Assembly (NCBI GenBank): GCA_011947345.1
Contig: JAAVTG010001003.1
Location: 1,711,343-1,775,342 of the forward strand
DNA: 64,000 nt
Source of the DNA: Phytophthora quininea
Lineage: Eukaryota > Oomycota > Peronosporomycetes > Peronosporales > Peronosporaceae
Direction: 5' to 3'
Shown: positions 34,743 through 45,403 of the stretch, one piece after another
Layout: the number at the start of each line of letters is the position of its first letter
Position numbering within the stretch: position 1 is the stretch's first letter
Notes under the pieces: generated by a model
The model's database searches: none
What the model saw: only the letters and a program-made list of their open reading frames with translations
Told to the model about the DNA's origin: nothing
Translations under genes and position numbers: made by a program

Positions 34743-36813
34743 ATGACGAAGAAGAAATCTCTGCTTGAGAGCGCCAAGGAAATGCCTACGGACACCACGC
34801 TGGAGGAGGGTGACCAATGGTTTGCAATTGCGACGTCTTGGTGGGAGAAGTTCCGCGCTTGTCAGCCAGCAGAAACTGCGACCAGCGTGCGCAACGAGCC
34901 TTTAATTGACAAGCAATTCAGTTCTAAGAGTCGGAAAGTAGCGATATTGAAGCTCAAACTCGAAGAAGGAACGGACTTCGTGTTTGTCCCCGAAGCAGCA
35001 TGGGAAGTGATCTCCCGCGAGCTGGGCTTTGACTGGGAAATTCGGCGCGAAGTGATTTACCAGCGCAGCCACCAAATGCTTCAGATCGAGCCGTATCCAT
35101 TCGCGTTCCAGGTATGTCGACAAGCTGCTTCACGCTGCTTTCATACTAATATTCCTATCGTATAGATATACCACTGGAACGATGAATCGGACGACGCCGT
35201 GGAACTGGTGGATGACTCCAATCGCCTCGTGGTTGTTCTGGGCAGTCGAGTGCATACACTTGACCAACTCTTAGGCGAAGTGTGGCTTGCAGCTCCCGAT
35301 GACTTCCGCCGCCGCTTTCCCCAATTCCTCGGTGGCATCTCGTCGGATGCGAAAGCAGACTCGAGTGAGTCGACTCCAATGCGTGTGAGTTATCGCACGG
35401 TTCGAGCTCTCGACGGAGAACCACACTGGACTCCAGTCGATAAGCTTGTTAAACGTAGTCGCACTAAACGTCCGTCATTAAAACTAAAGCCTCGCAAGCG
35501 CCACACCGTTGATAAGAAGACCGTAGACGACGAAGACGACGAGGATAGTGACAGTGACAGTGACAGTGAAGCCGAGTTTGACGAACACGCAGATCAACTA
35601 AATGACCCAAACGGCTTGGGTGAGTGTGGAAACGTCAAGCTGGGAGACCTTCGCCTTGATGACCGCAGCGAGACCGAGAGTGGCAAGGCCAGATTACATG
35701 AATTGCTCGTCGAGCAGAGCTCTACGACTCGGGCCAGCGTGTCCCCTCATTCGCTTGGGCGACCTAGTCAAGATCGCGAATTTCGGTGGCGATTTGGACT
35801 CGCCAAAGACGACGATTTGGATGCTCTAGATACAACCAACCGCTGGTTTGAAGCGCGCGTCTTGAACGCACGCCGCAACAAGGTCTACGTGCACTACCGA
35901 GGATGGGACTCAAAATGGGACGAATGGATCGATCGAACTTCATCGAGGATTGCACCGCCACACGCGCACGTGGCGCCGTGGCGTGGACATCTCCAACCGG
36001 GTTCGCCGGTGCAGGTTGGACTGCAGGTCCCTGGACTGCGCCACACGAAATGGCGCAATGCCAAAGTGCTCCAAGTCGTCAAAAGTACCAACAAAAGACA
36101 CGCTCAAGAAGGCAAAGAGGACGACGAAGACGACGACGACGACGACGAAGATGGCGATGGAAGTTCACGACTTCGAGTCCACATCCAGGTCGACGACGAC
36201 GATCTGTGGATGCCCGCTCGAGACGATTTGCTATGCCAACCGAACACGCACAACGTCTCCAAGGCCCTATCAAGCCGCGAGCGACGTCTGCTAGCGAATG
36301 ATGAAACACTCGCTGCAGAGACCTCTGACGTGGTCGATATGTCCAAGGATGCAGAAGAGTCAGGTAGCGAAAGCGATGCATTTGAAGTAGTCGAGGTAGA
36401 GTACGATGAGGATGGCAGCGATGTCGAACTGCTAGAGCACGAAGGGGGCACTTCGCCACCGGCGCGTCCACCAACTACAACTGCGGAGATGGAGAATGCG
36501 ATTGAGGCCCAGGAAGATGAGGTGTTGACTCAAGAGACAGAGGAAGGTGGACCGACACTCAACTTGAACGCCATGTTTGACCGCATCCGCGGTGCGAATC
36601 GACATGAGCCTGAAAATCGTGAAGAGCAAGTTGCAAACCACGACCATGAAGCCAGTGACTGCGCGACGAATGCTCAGGCCGAGTTCCGAGCGCTGTGGAG
36701 CCAAGTGGGGAAGAGCTGCACGCAAGCTTTACTCGACTGGGGAAGGCATCGTGGCGCTTATCGAGGCCAGGCAAGGTTCAGCGAACCGGCTGAGCCAAGA
36801 GCGTCAGGAGTAA
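34743..36813 (+). CDS. DUSP-domain protein with a chromo-barrel/Tudor-like module
   Basis: The ATG at 34743 lies 102 bp after the dynein stop on the same strand. Residues 20-125 look like a DUSP domain (WWEKFRACQ, then EGTDFVFVPEAAWEVISREL), a fold found in ubiquitin-specific proteases. An intron at 35112-35165 (GTATGT...TATAG, 54 nt, phase 0) joins FAFQ to IYHWND. The next segment (VVVLGSRVHTLDQLLGEVW) may be a ubiquitin-like fold. Acidic repeats follow (DDEDDEDSDSDSDSEAEF), then FEARVLNARRNKVYVHYRG and WDSKWDEWI (about 35850-35935), a chromo-barrel or MBT-like module of the kind that reads methylated histones. No Cys/His boxes of a USP catalytic domain are present. The end is best explained by a G-run indel at 36739-36742, which moves the frame to one ending SANRLSQERQE at 36813; without it the frame runs to 36938 in unlikely sequence. 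Confidence 0.65.
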
Positions 36814-37125
36814 TGTGGTGGATGTCCGAATCGGAACCGAGTGGTCGAAGTACGCTGGAAGTTGGTTTACAGGAAAGAAGTAGCATGGGTCTGGCGTCGA
36901 GATGCATCGTTGACTGGAAAACATCCACTTTTTCTTAACCTCGTCGGCGCACGTTGTCGGGAGTAACACGGTTGGCACGGCGCTTGACATTGAACGCCTC
37001 CAGTGCGGCTGGTGACAAATTGCGCTTTGCACCACGGCCCAACTATTCCCGCACAAAATACCGGCACTAACGTAACAGGACGACATGGAAAAAGTTTGCC
37101 ACTGACGCGCATTCAAAACATAATC

Positions 37126-37685
37126 CTACACCATTCTCGGCGTAGGAGACATATTCTTGGCCAGCGGGAGCTCCTCGTCCGAGTCTTCCGAGCCAAAGTA
37201 CGTCCGGTCGCGCTTGAGCGAGAACGAGTCGGACAGGAAGTCCATCTCGCCCGCCCGCAGCTTCTCTTTCCGCCAGTACACGTAGCAGACCCCTAAAGCG
37301 ACGCCGTACAGCATCGCTACAGAAATCGACAACATTTCCACCCCAAAACTGTTAGCATCGTCCCCCAATAAGCAACTTCTGAGTATCCGACGCACCAGCT
37401 TCAAAGCAGGCGTTGGCCCCAGAGTTGGGCGTCTTGGCATTGTGAATATACAGCGGCTGCATCTTCAGTAGGCAGCCCACCACAATCTGAACAAATGTAA
37501 ATAGAAACACAGTCAGATCCAGCAGCGTCGCTTGCAGTCATTTATGAACCCACCAGGAAGACGAAGCCTGCGAAGCTCAGCATCATGCCGAAGAGGTAAC
37601 CTGGAAACAATCCAACAAGCACGCGTAAACGTAAGAATCGACGATGGCGGCGCTGGAGAGGAGCGCACGTACATCCGCCGCCCAT
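37126..37685 (-). CDS. Small two-TM protein, RNase kappa / V-ATPase f-like
   Basis: Four short exons can be built on the minus strand: 37685-37673 (ATG GGC GGC GGA T), 37600-37554, 37486-37396 and 37348-37126. The introns are GTACGT...TTCCAG (72 nt), GTGGGT...TTCAG (67 nt) and GTGCGT...CTAACAG (47 nt, with a branch-like CTAAC). The product starts MGGG, has one hydrophobic segment (FGMMLSFAGFVFLIVVGCLL), a loop with YIHNAKTP, a second hydrophobic segment (SVAMLYGVALGVCYVYW) and an acidic tail ending TPRMV. Size and layout resemble the RNase kappa family, which are V-ATPase-associated two-TM proteins, but similarity is only general. Exons 3 and 4 join one base out of phase, so one splice site is wrong or a base is missing. 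It begins 57 bp downstream of the aldo/keto reductase stop on the same strand. Confidence 0.45.
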
Positions 37686-37742
37686 GGTGACCGCAGCGCT
37701 GACTTCTTCCGGTGTGCGAAAATGAAAAATATCAACTGAATT

Positions 37743-38860
37743 TCAGCCAATGAGGGATACTAATGTACTGCCTGATGGAGATGCCTGCGCCTTCAAGTGA
37801 CGCTCTCGCACACGAGCCACCGGGTCCATGATTGGGACCGTCGGGACGATGCGGACGGCAGCGTCGATCTGAGCCTTCACCTGGGGCGTGATCTTGTGTA
37901 CGAGCTCCAACGCCATGAGGTTCTCCTCCAACTGAGACGGGCGAGTCGCCCTAAGCAGCACGGTGGACACGTTGTCGTTGGAGACGGCCCAAGCGATGGA
38001 CATTTGCGCCAACGAGCAGCCCAGATCCTCGGTGAGCGCCTTCAGCTTGCCGACCTTCTTAACGCGGTCCTCGAACCTAACATTGAACGGACTGCCGGGG
38101 CCAAACATTTTGCCGGTGAAACGAGAGTCTCCAAGGATGCCATCGCTGTACTTGCCGGTCAGCGTTCCGTTGGCAAGAGGTGACCACGTTGTGAGGCCCG
38201 ACTGGTACTTATTGTACAGGTCGACGAACTCAAATTCCACTTTGTTGCGCTCGAGGATGTTGTACTGAGCCTGCTCCACGATGGGACGGATCATTCCAAG
38301 ATGGTCGGCGATCTTGCACGCCTCGCGGATATCCGAGGCGAGCCACCCGCTGGCCCCCAGCAGAAGGCCCAGCCCTGGTTGGTGACGAAGTTCATTGCGC
38401 GGAAGGTCTCCGCGATGGGGGTGAATGGCTCGAAACGGTGGTAAAAGACCACGTCGACGTAGTCGAGATCCAGTCGCTGGAGTGACGCCTTCAGGCCCTC
38501 CACGATGTGCTTGCGACTGTTACCCTGGTCGTTGGGACCGCTGTCAGTGAAGCCCTTGGAGCCCACGAACTCCTTGGTGGAGATGACCAAGTCTTCGCGA
38601 CTCCAAACGCCTTCTTGGATGCCTCTCTTGATGGCGTAGCCCAGATACTCTTCGAATTGACTGTTACCGTAGACCTCCGCTGTGTCGAAGAAATTGATGC
38701 CGTTCTCGAACGCCATCTTCATGACCTCGTACCACGCGGGTATCGTGTACTTGACGTCGTCGTAGTCTGCCCAGGAGCCGAGCGAGACCTTGGACATGAG
38801 CAGGCCAGAATTTCCTAGGAAGCGGTGGGGCATCTTGGTCGAAGTGGGCGGAGACACCAT
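37743..38860 (-). CDS. Aldo/keto reductase, Kv-channel beta-subunit type (AKR6-like)
   Basis: These are NAD(P)H-dependent oxidoreductases with a TIM barrel; AKR6 members can also bind K+ channels. The N-terminal part has FLGNSGLLMSKVSLGSW, the catalytic Asp and Tyr in FFDTAEVYGNS (about 38690-38658), Lys in LVISTKEF (about 38588-38565) and His in DVVFYHRFEP (about 38455-38426), so the D-Y-K-H tetrad is complete. The second half starts IRPIVEQAQYNILER and has WSPLANGTLTGKYSDG and VSTVLLRATRPSQLEEN, which fits the cofactor-binding end. The frame shifts at about 38365-38350 (WAFCWG, then ASGWLASDI in the next frame), where one G is missing from a G run. The ATG at 38860 gives MVSPPTS; another is at 38833, and an open frame reaches 39007. 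Confidence 0.88.
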
Positions 38861-39118
38861 GGTGATCTTGGCGTGGTATATTCGAGTAAAGATCTTTGGC
38901 AGGAATGCTGAGCAACGGGTAATGATGTCAAGCCCAACCGTCGAGCTCTCGTTGACGAAGAGGAAGCCCCACGTAGTCGTTGGGTTGTGCAGATACGACC
39001 CCCACATAACCGCTCATGAGTTCAAAACCACAACTTTGTTCAACACTACACATGTGCAATCCATTTCTCCAAGGGCAACGGCATTTCGACGGTGTCCGAG
39101 CCGGTTAAGTGGTGTATC

Positions 39119-40964
39119 CTAGTGCCAGAAGGACGTGGCATCATCACTCAGAGTTGGCAGTTGGTTCGATGTGAACTTCTCTTCGACTTTCTTGACGCAG
39201 CCTCGGTGGCACATGCGCAGTTGTTCAAAACTCGGCAAATCAGGCCCAGTTGCAGTCTCGAATTTCTGTGGGGACGAGCAGTGACAAGCACTTGAGATTA
39301 CGATCTCCGCCAAACTTTGATGCAGTCGCGGCTGCAGCAGCGAGAAGAAGCTGCCGCCACGACCTGCTTGAGATCCGTTGCAGGACTTGGAGCACGGGAA
39401 TCCCTCCATGTTGAGGTCGCCGAACGTCACGTACGCGCTCGAGACATTGACAATACCAGAGCGAGGTGTCGCGATCCCCCACTTGGCTACAACAGAACAA
39501 GAAAATATGTCAGTAGTGCACAAGATCCACATTAGGTGCCGATGCCTCACCATGGTTGCCGTCAGAGACACGTCCTCCAACAAGCTGCCACGTGAAGTTG
39601 GCGCTGCCGTCGCTCGAGTGCCATCTAAAAATTGCAAACATCAGTCGGTCTTCGGTGCTCTAGCGCTATCGATCCGTACCTGGCTTGGAGAAGGTTTTCG
39701 ATGTTGTATGGTGCCGAGCCGTCCGCGTTCAACTGCACTCCTGTGGACGGGTTGTTGAGGCAGAATTCATTGGGCGTGTTGGTGAATACGTCTCCAGCGC
39801 AGATTGTTGGGATGCCGAAGCTGCCATCCCACCAAGAAGCCACGCTAACATCCGAGTGGAGCGCATCCGCTACCATCGCCCAAGGAGGTACAGCAGCTCG
39901 TGGGCTCTTGACGAGCACCAGCACTTCGTCATCGTCGGACTGTGACTCAGTGTCATTGATCAGATCAGCAAAGCGGTGAGCATCTGCAAGCGGCTCGAAC
40001 ACGCGTGTTTTGCTAACCGTTCGAGTATTGTCTTGACCCGACAGCTTGAGCTTGAACGCACTCTTCATCGGGTTGGTAGGGGTCTGCACCGGGAGGCTCG
40101 GATCCAGTAGCGCATGGTAAAATGCAGAGACGGTGGTGTTGTCTTGGCTGGCTCCGTCGGTGTAAAAGGAGGCGCTTGCTAGCAGATCGTGCAGACTCGA
40201 CTTTTGGTAGAAGTTTCCCGAGCACAATCGTGCCAGCTGCAGTTCCTGTCCAAGTGTACGCAGTTCGCTGTCTTCAAGTGACAGCGCCAACAAGTGCTGC
40301 GCGAAATGCACGTTGTTGTCCTTCTGACAGCCCAGCCGCACGAACGACTCGTTGAGTGTCGGGTCTGGGAAGTTCGGCGTCGAGGTTTGCAGGAAGTACC
40401 CTCCACTGCCGTCCTCACTGAAGGCCACCGCGCCCTTGGCGTGAGCACTGAACAAGTCCCCGCCGCCGCAGACGCCCTGATCTGGCCGACTACGTTGAAG
40501 TTGGTCGGTTTGCCTATCTGAGTCGTTTGATTTGGGGCCGGCGATGCCGTAGAGCTGGTCGTTGAACAGCGCCCAGTAGGGCTTCTCCTCGTTGTCCTTC
40601 TGCTTGAGCGTGTGGCTCACGGGGTCGTTGCCCCCTTGCCCCAGACAGTCGTAGCCCAAGTCTCGGAAGTGTCGGAATTCCGGGTGCTTGGCGTCTGCGT
40701 AGAGGTAGCAGAGTCCCGGGGCGCGATCCTTGAGATCCGGCGACCCCGCCGTCCCGACATTGCTGCAGTCGGGCGGGGGCAGTCGCACGGCGTGGGGACC
40801 ACTTCCGACGTCTGCACCTGCGACGGCAGCTTGAGCACGGCCCACCATGCCACAGGGTGGCCCTGGCCGTCCAACGCTCGCACGGACACACCGCAAGGCA
40901 CTCTGCCGACCACCAAGAAGGCCACGATGACGTGAAGCAGCACGATGTTCGTGTTCGACCTCAT
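39119..40964 (-). CDS. Secreted DNase II-family acid endonuclease
   Basis: DNase II cleaves DNA at acid pH without metal, in lysosomes or outside the cell. The ATG at 40964 starts a signal peptide (NIVLLHVIVAFLVVGRVPCG), then GHPVAWWAVLKLP, which parallels the family's P-V-D-W-x-x-x-Y-K-x-P. Further on are YWALFNDQLYG and HAKGAVAF (about 40447-40424), where the family has H-T-K-G with its catalytic His, followed by GGYFLQTSTPNFPDP. Near the end NHAKW replaces the family's H-S-K-W and spans an intron, then YVTFGDLNMEGFPC. Introns: 39625-39679 (55 nt) and 39487-39550 (64 nt), both GT-AG. A C-run indel at about 40768 links the signal-peptide frame to the main frame. The stop at 39119 is tentative, as the last 30 residues are not family-like. 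Confidence 0.82.
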
Positions 40965-41336
40965 CAACACCCTGAGAATAGTGTCTTGTCTCGATTTGAA
41001 GCCAAAACTCCCAGCATACGCACGAAGACATTGTAGACGAAGAAGAACAGCAAGCCCATGTGAAAACAATAAATACCGAGACTTTATTTGACGACGGGGT
41101 CCTTACATGCGGACCGTTGTGCTTGGCTTTTCATCACTCAAAAAATCGTATCTACACAGCACCTACGGGGCTGGTAATGTGCACAGCGTGGCGCTGCCCA
41201 GCGAGCACTCTTACTCCCTGAGCGCTCGCTTCATACCCGGCAGCGCCTGCAGCGAACGGCACGCTCATAAAAAGGGAATTCTGCAAACTGGATAAAGAGC
41301 TCAGTCGCCACCACCACTTCACTCGTGGCCGTGTCT

Positions 41337-43097
41337 TTAAGTTGGCACGGACTGCGGGACACCGCCCATGGGCTTGAGCATCTTGCTCGGACGATCTGTG
41401 GGGAACGCCGGACGCTCGCTGCTCATCTTGCGCTTCTCCCCAACCGAGGTCTGGGGCTGCGGCGGTTGGGGTTGTAGCTGTTGAGGTAGTAGTTGTTGTT
41501 GCTGCGGCATCGAGTAGTGCATCTCTGGCTGCATGGGCTGCTGCAGAGGCATCTGGGTCATCATCACCTGCGGGTGTGGGAAGGTCGGAGGCAAGCCCCG
41601 GTTGGAGTTGTCGTGGTGGATCATCGGCGGCGCGTACATGGGGTTCGACATGGGGTGGGTTGCCATCATGCCGTGCATGAGTGCGGGGTTTGCACCATGC
41701 ATAAACTGCTGCGGCGCGGCGGACTGCAGCACCGACACGTCGGCCTGCGCCGCCTTTTTGTCTGGTGCATTCGACGCGGCCTTGCGCTTTTGCCGCGCCA
41801 GCACGCGACTGGACCCCACCTCGAACGACGTCGACATGCCTGAGCCAATGCACGCGTAGTAGCGGTGGTCGCCGTTCAGGACCTGCACAAAGGCCTCGAA
41901 CTGCACATAGTACTTGACGTTGCGGCGCTTGCACTTGCCCTGCGCCATGTCCTCCGTGTACTTCCAGACCTTGGGCTTGAACTCGAAGCACGCGACGTTC
42001 GAGTCTTGCTGCACAAAGTCCGGCAGCCGCTCGCCGGTGATCCACGTGTCCTTCATCGTGTCCATCTCGTCCGCCTCGATGTTGCGGCCCAGCATGCACT
42101 CGCGGATCACGGCCTCCTCGAAGGCCACGGGGATGTTCTCGAGCGAGTGGACGCGGCCCAGCAGCACCAGGTCGTCGAACGTCACGTTGCTGTTGAGCGT
42201 CACCTCGGTGACGAGGCTGCCGCGGCACTTGCCCCACATGAAGTCGTGCTGCTTGAGGTCCTCAATCTTGATGGCCGAGTAGTCGCCGAAGACCTTGCAG
42301 CTCGGGAAGCACTGCAGGTTGCGGCGGCCGTTGCGCCAGTACTTGAGCTTAAGTGGGGTCTTGACCTTGATCATGGCCTCCTGGGCGGTGCCCGTGGCGG
42401 TCATGGGGCCGCGCGGGATCTCGGCGCCGTAGACGGACGTCTGCGGTTGCGGATATGCGTCCACCTCCTTCTTGGTCACGTCTAGTAGCGGCGGGAACGA
42501 GTGGGCCGGCAGCGGTAGCATACTGTTGGGCATGGGGTTGTACATGGGCTGGCTGCTGGGCCGCGAGAAGTGCGGCTGCATGTCGTGGTGGTAGGTGGGC
42601 TGGCTGCGGGGCTCCGGATACTGCTGCGACTGCGCGTACGGACTCAGCCTCTGCCCGGGCGGGTACACGGCGTTGTGCGGCGCGTACGAGTCGGCGTAGT
42701 GCTGCGCCGAGGACGTGGCGACGGCGGAGACCGCGCGGTCGTCGCGGGCGCTCCTCCTGTACTCGAAGGGCAGCGGGTCGGCCGCGTAGTCCTCGGAGGT
42801 ACTGGGGCCGGGCTTGGTCAGCGGCGGGTACTGCAGGTTGTTGCTCGGGTGGTAGGCCGGCGTGTACGGCTGCGGCTGTTGCGTGTAGGGCATCTGGTAG
42901 ATGCGATCCATCGGCGTCTGCAGCGAGAGCTTGGCGGCGGCGGCGTTGGCGTCGACGGGCTTGGGGCTGCGACCTTGCGGCGGCGTGGTGGGGGCCGAGT
43001 CGGAGGACGCGGGCGCGTAGAGCTGGTTGAGCGTCATGCCGGCGGCCATGGCAGCGTCCGCTTCAACGTGCGCGGGCGTGGGATGCACGGGGTCCAC
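41337..43097 (-). CDS. Putative DNA-binding protein with Pro/Gln-rich tails
   Basis: This is an uninterrupted 586-codon frame. Residues 1-230 are rich in Pro, Ser, Tyr and Gln. The middle, roughly residues 240-460, is well-ordered: AMIKVKTPLKLKYWRNGRRN, LQCFPSCKVFGDYSAI, DTWITGERLPDFVQQ, CFEFKPKVWKYTEDMAQGK, FVQVLNGDHRYYACIGSGMS and SFEVGSSRVLARQKRKA. The last motif, a beta-strand followed by S-S-R-x-L-x-R-Q-K-R-K, resembles the DNA-contact end of beta-sandwich transcription factors. The C-terminal third has Met/His/Gln/Pro repeats (QQQQLLPQQLQPQPPQPQ) and a basic cluster (GEKRKMSSERP). I do not recognise the family. The composition argues for a transcription regulator, and that is an inference. 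The intact frame contrasts with its frame-shifted neighbours. Confidence 0.75.
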   Translation of the reverse strand: MDPVHPTPAHVEADAAMAAGMTLNQLYAPASSDSAPTTPPQGRSPKPVDANAAAAKLSLQTPMDRIYQMPYTQQPQPYTPAYHPSNNLQYPPLTKPGPSTSEDYAADPLPFEYRRSARDDRAVSAVATSSAQHYADSYAPHNAVYPPGQRLSPYAQSQQYPEPRSQPTYHHDMQPHFSRPSSQPMYNPMPNSMLPLPAHSFPPLLDVTKKEVDAYPQPQTSVYGAEIPRGPMTATGTAQEAMIKVKTPLKLKYWRNGRRNLQCFPSCKVFGDYSAIKIEDLKQHDFMWGKCRGSLVTEVTLNSNVTFDDLVLLGRVHSLENIPVAFEEAVIRECMLGRNIEADEMDTMKDTWITGERLPDFVQQDSNVACFEFKPKVWKYTEDMAQGKCKRRNVKYYVQFEAFVQVLNGDHRYYACIGSGMSTSFEVGSSRVLARQKRKAASNAPDKKAAQADVSVLQSAAPQQFMHGANPALMHGMMATHPMSNPMYAPPMIHHDNSNRGLPPTFPHPQVMMTQMPLQQPMQPEMHYSMPQQQQLLPQQLQPQPPQPQTSVGEKRKMSSERPAFPTDRPSKMLKPMGGVPQSVPT

Positions 43098-45403
43098 GTG
43101 ACAGACAGCGAGCTCCTACTATGGAGGCGATGAAAGCGGAAATGAACCAAGGGCACTCGATGGCAACGCGAGCTGTCAAGGAGTGGGCCGGTCTCTTGTG
43201 CCACAGTTGGGTGAGCGCAGAGCCCGGACGGCGGACCCATCCTCCTAAGAAATGCCCAAATCTTTTGGCTGCGTCGACGTGACTGTCGGTTGGAAGGGCG
43301 GCTCGGTGGGCAACCGCACTGTGTGTCCACACATACAGATAGCCCGCAACGACGAACGGGACAACAAGAAACCCTCGTCGGAAACGCCCTTGCCGTGCAG
43401 TCAGAGAGAGACTTGCATCGGGGGCACCGTCGTTAGGGGCGCTTTTCGTCTTAAAAGGCTTGTGCCCCGTCTCCCACTGACGTGTGCGGGAGGGCTAGGG
43501 TGATCCTCCCACAGTGATGCGTGATAGATTGAAGCTCTTCCGGGGCGGGGTGTCATGCGCGAATACGAGTGATACTGCAGTATGTTGCCAGGACTGCGGG
43601 CGTGACGCCCCGCCCGAGTTGCTTCGATTTTTAATGACAAGAGTGCGACGCGTGCACGACCACTGTTTTCGAAGCGAGCCGGCTTTTACAGAAGTGCAGG
43701 CCGCCAGCAGCAAGCCCGGCCCTGCATGCACGCCAACGTATTCGTGAGCCCCAGCAGTGAAATGCTCTCCCCTGCTGAGGACACTGCTGTCGCGGGTGTC
43801 GACGTGACCTGCGGCAGATGGAGGCGTGTGCACGGCGCGCCACGTTCAGCCGCTTCGTCACGCTGCGGTCCGGACGATGTCAAAGCCCCGCCTGCTGTGG
43901 AATCGGACTACCGAAGCGACAGTGGGAGCGCGCGACCCAGTGTCGGTTGTCCGATTGCTACGATAGCTAACAAAATGCGCGCTGGCGCTTGCCGTGCAAG
44001 TCTCCCCCATAGAGCCCAACGGCGACTTGCCGCCGACACGCCCGCCACGTGCGGCTGGAGGGCGTCCGCTCCACTTTGATTTGACTTGGCAGCGGGACTG
44101 CTCCTGGCCTCGGCTTCCTCGCTCGGCGAGCGGATATTCCCTCCCGAGTTGGCCTTGGCCTTGGACATCATCACTTCAAACCCGAAGAAAAAGGGCTGCG
44201 CGAGGTCTGCCGTGGCGATCGTCGTCGGTATGTGAGCTTGCACTTAGTCGGCAATCCAGTCGCACGATGCCTTCCACTTTCTTGCCCGGCGGAGGTGGCG
44301 GTGAACTAGCACCAACAGAGCCCTTGTTCGTGAAAGCCATGGCACGGATGCGAAAGCTGCTAGAGCCCCCATCGTGCAGCAAGAGCCTACATACACCGCT
44401 GCTCGATAGTCGTGCATTAGCTGCGTCCCACCCGCGCATTGCATAGACCCAAGACAGTAGGATTCCCCGCCTAAAGCTCGTTTACAAGTCGCACCAGCGC
44501 GGCGAAACAAACAGCACTTGCCCGCAGTGCTTGTCGTGCGAATGCTACGACGACCAGAGGCGGCGACAAGACGCCAAGCAAGGCCTCGAGCCCTGCCGGG
44601 ACGCACTTGACGGCGAGCTCCCGGCTGGGGTCTCCGATTCACGTTTTGCCCACATTTTCGGCCGCGTTCCGGCTCGGCTCGGCCCGGCTCTTGTGGGCGG
44701 CGACTGGCTTCACAGTCACATCCTCGTCACTACCGATGGCGTTACACACATTCGCGGATCTCTGCGCCAGCCGCGACTCGAGCAGACCTGCAGCAAGGCA
44801 TCGATCTCGGCCTGCACAGCCTTGCCTGTGTGGACTTGCTTGCTTGCTAGTGGTGCACATACTCGCGAGGTGCTGAACTCGATGGCGCCGCCAGAGTGGC
44901 ATGCGGCCCTTTGGACTTGCATGCCACGCCGCGGACCCAGGGGCGGAACGAACCGCAGACAACAGTGGGCGAGCTGCTGCCTGGCTGGTCTATTTTGCTG
45001 CGCGCGAAAAGTTGTGAACATGTTGAACGCCGAGACTGCTGTAAAATTGCTGCGGAGGTGACGCCGTTCACGCCGCAGTGGCTGTCATGCCTGTCATGCC
45101 TGTCATGCTGCCGCCTTCCGGCACGTGCTCGCGGACCAAACCACCGGCAGCGACGCAGGACTCGGACGAATCACCCGCGCGATGCAACGAGCAGTAGTCT
45201 CTCCTTTGCTGGTGCCCCGATCATCGGTCGCGTGCCGCCCACACGTCAGCCTGGTCAACACGCCGATGCTGAAGGGAGCCGCCGTGCTTTCCGACCTGCA
45301 CGGGCCACGTTTCTCCATGACTCACCGAGCAACACACGAGCTAATAGTCACTCTTACAAATAAATATTGATCAAAAACTCCACCTGCACCTGCACCATGC
45401 CGC
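43098..45403. other. GC-rich intergenic interval without a recognised gene
   Basis: About 2.3 kb. Open frames occur in many phases on both strands, as expected from GC-rich sequence, and none has a family signature. A minus-strand frame at 44174-43908 beginning MMSKAKANSGGN is the only one that looks mildly protein-like. A 9-bp unit, CTGTCATGC, is repeated three times at 45082-45108. The interval upstream of 43097 would include the promoter of the putative DNA-binding protein. Confidence 0.45.

Noticed and set aside
36814..36938. C-terminal extension of the DUSP protein to 36938 in the unshifted frame
   Set aside because: The unshifted frame turns into Arg/Gly/Ser-rich sequence after a G run, while the next frame gives a helical, charged C-terminus with an early stop.
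41337..43097. Assignment to the Ndt80/PhoG, p53 or Rel transcription factor families
   Set aside because: Only a general beta-sandwich-plus-basic-cluster impression supports it; no family-specific motif could be matched by eye.
41865..43133. Long plus-strand open frames (up to 206 codons) opposite the putative DNA-binding protein
   Set aside because: They are Arg/Ala/Val/Leu-rich low-complexity mirrors of a GC-rich Pro/Gln coding strand and show no family motif.
43700..45370. Many 70-176 codon frames on both strands in GC-rich DNA
   Set aside because: Frames overlap in every phase with no conserved block, as expected by chance in GC-rich sequence. None could be supported as a gene.
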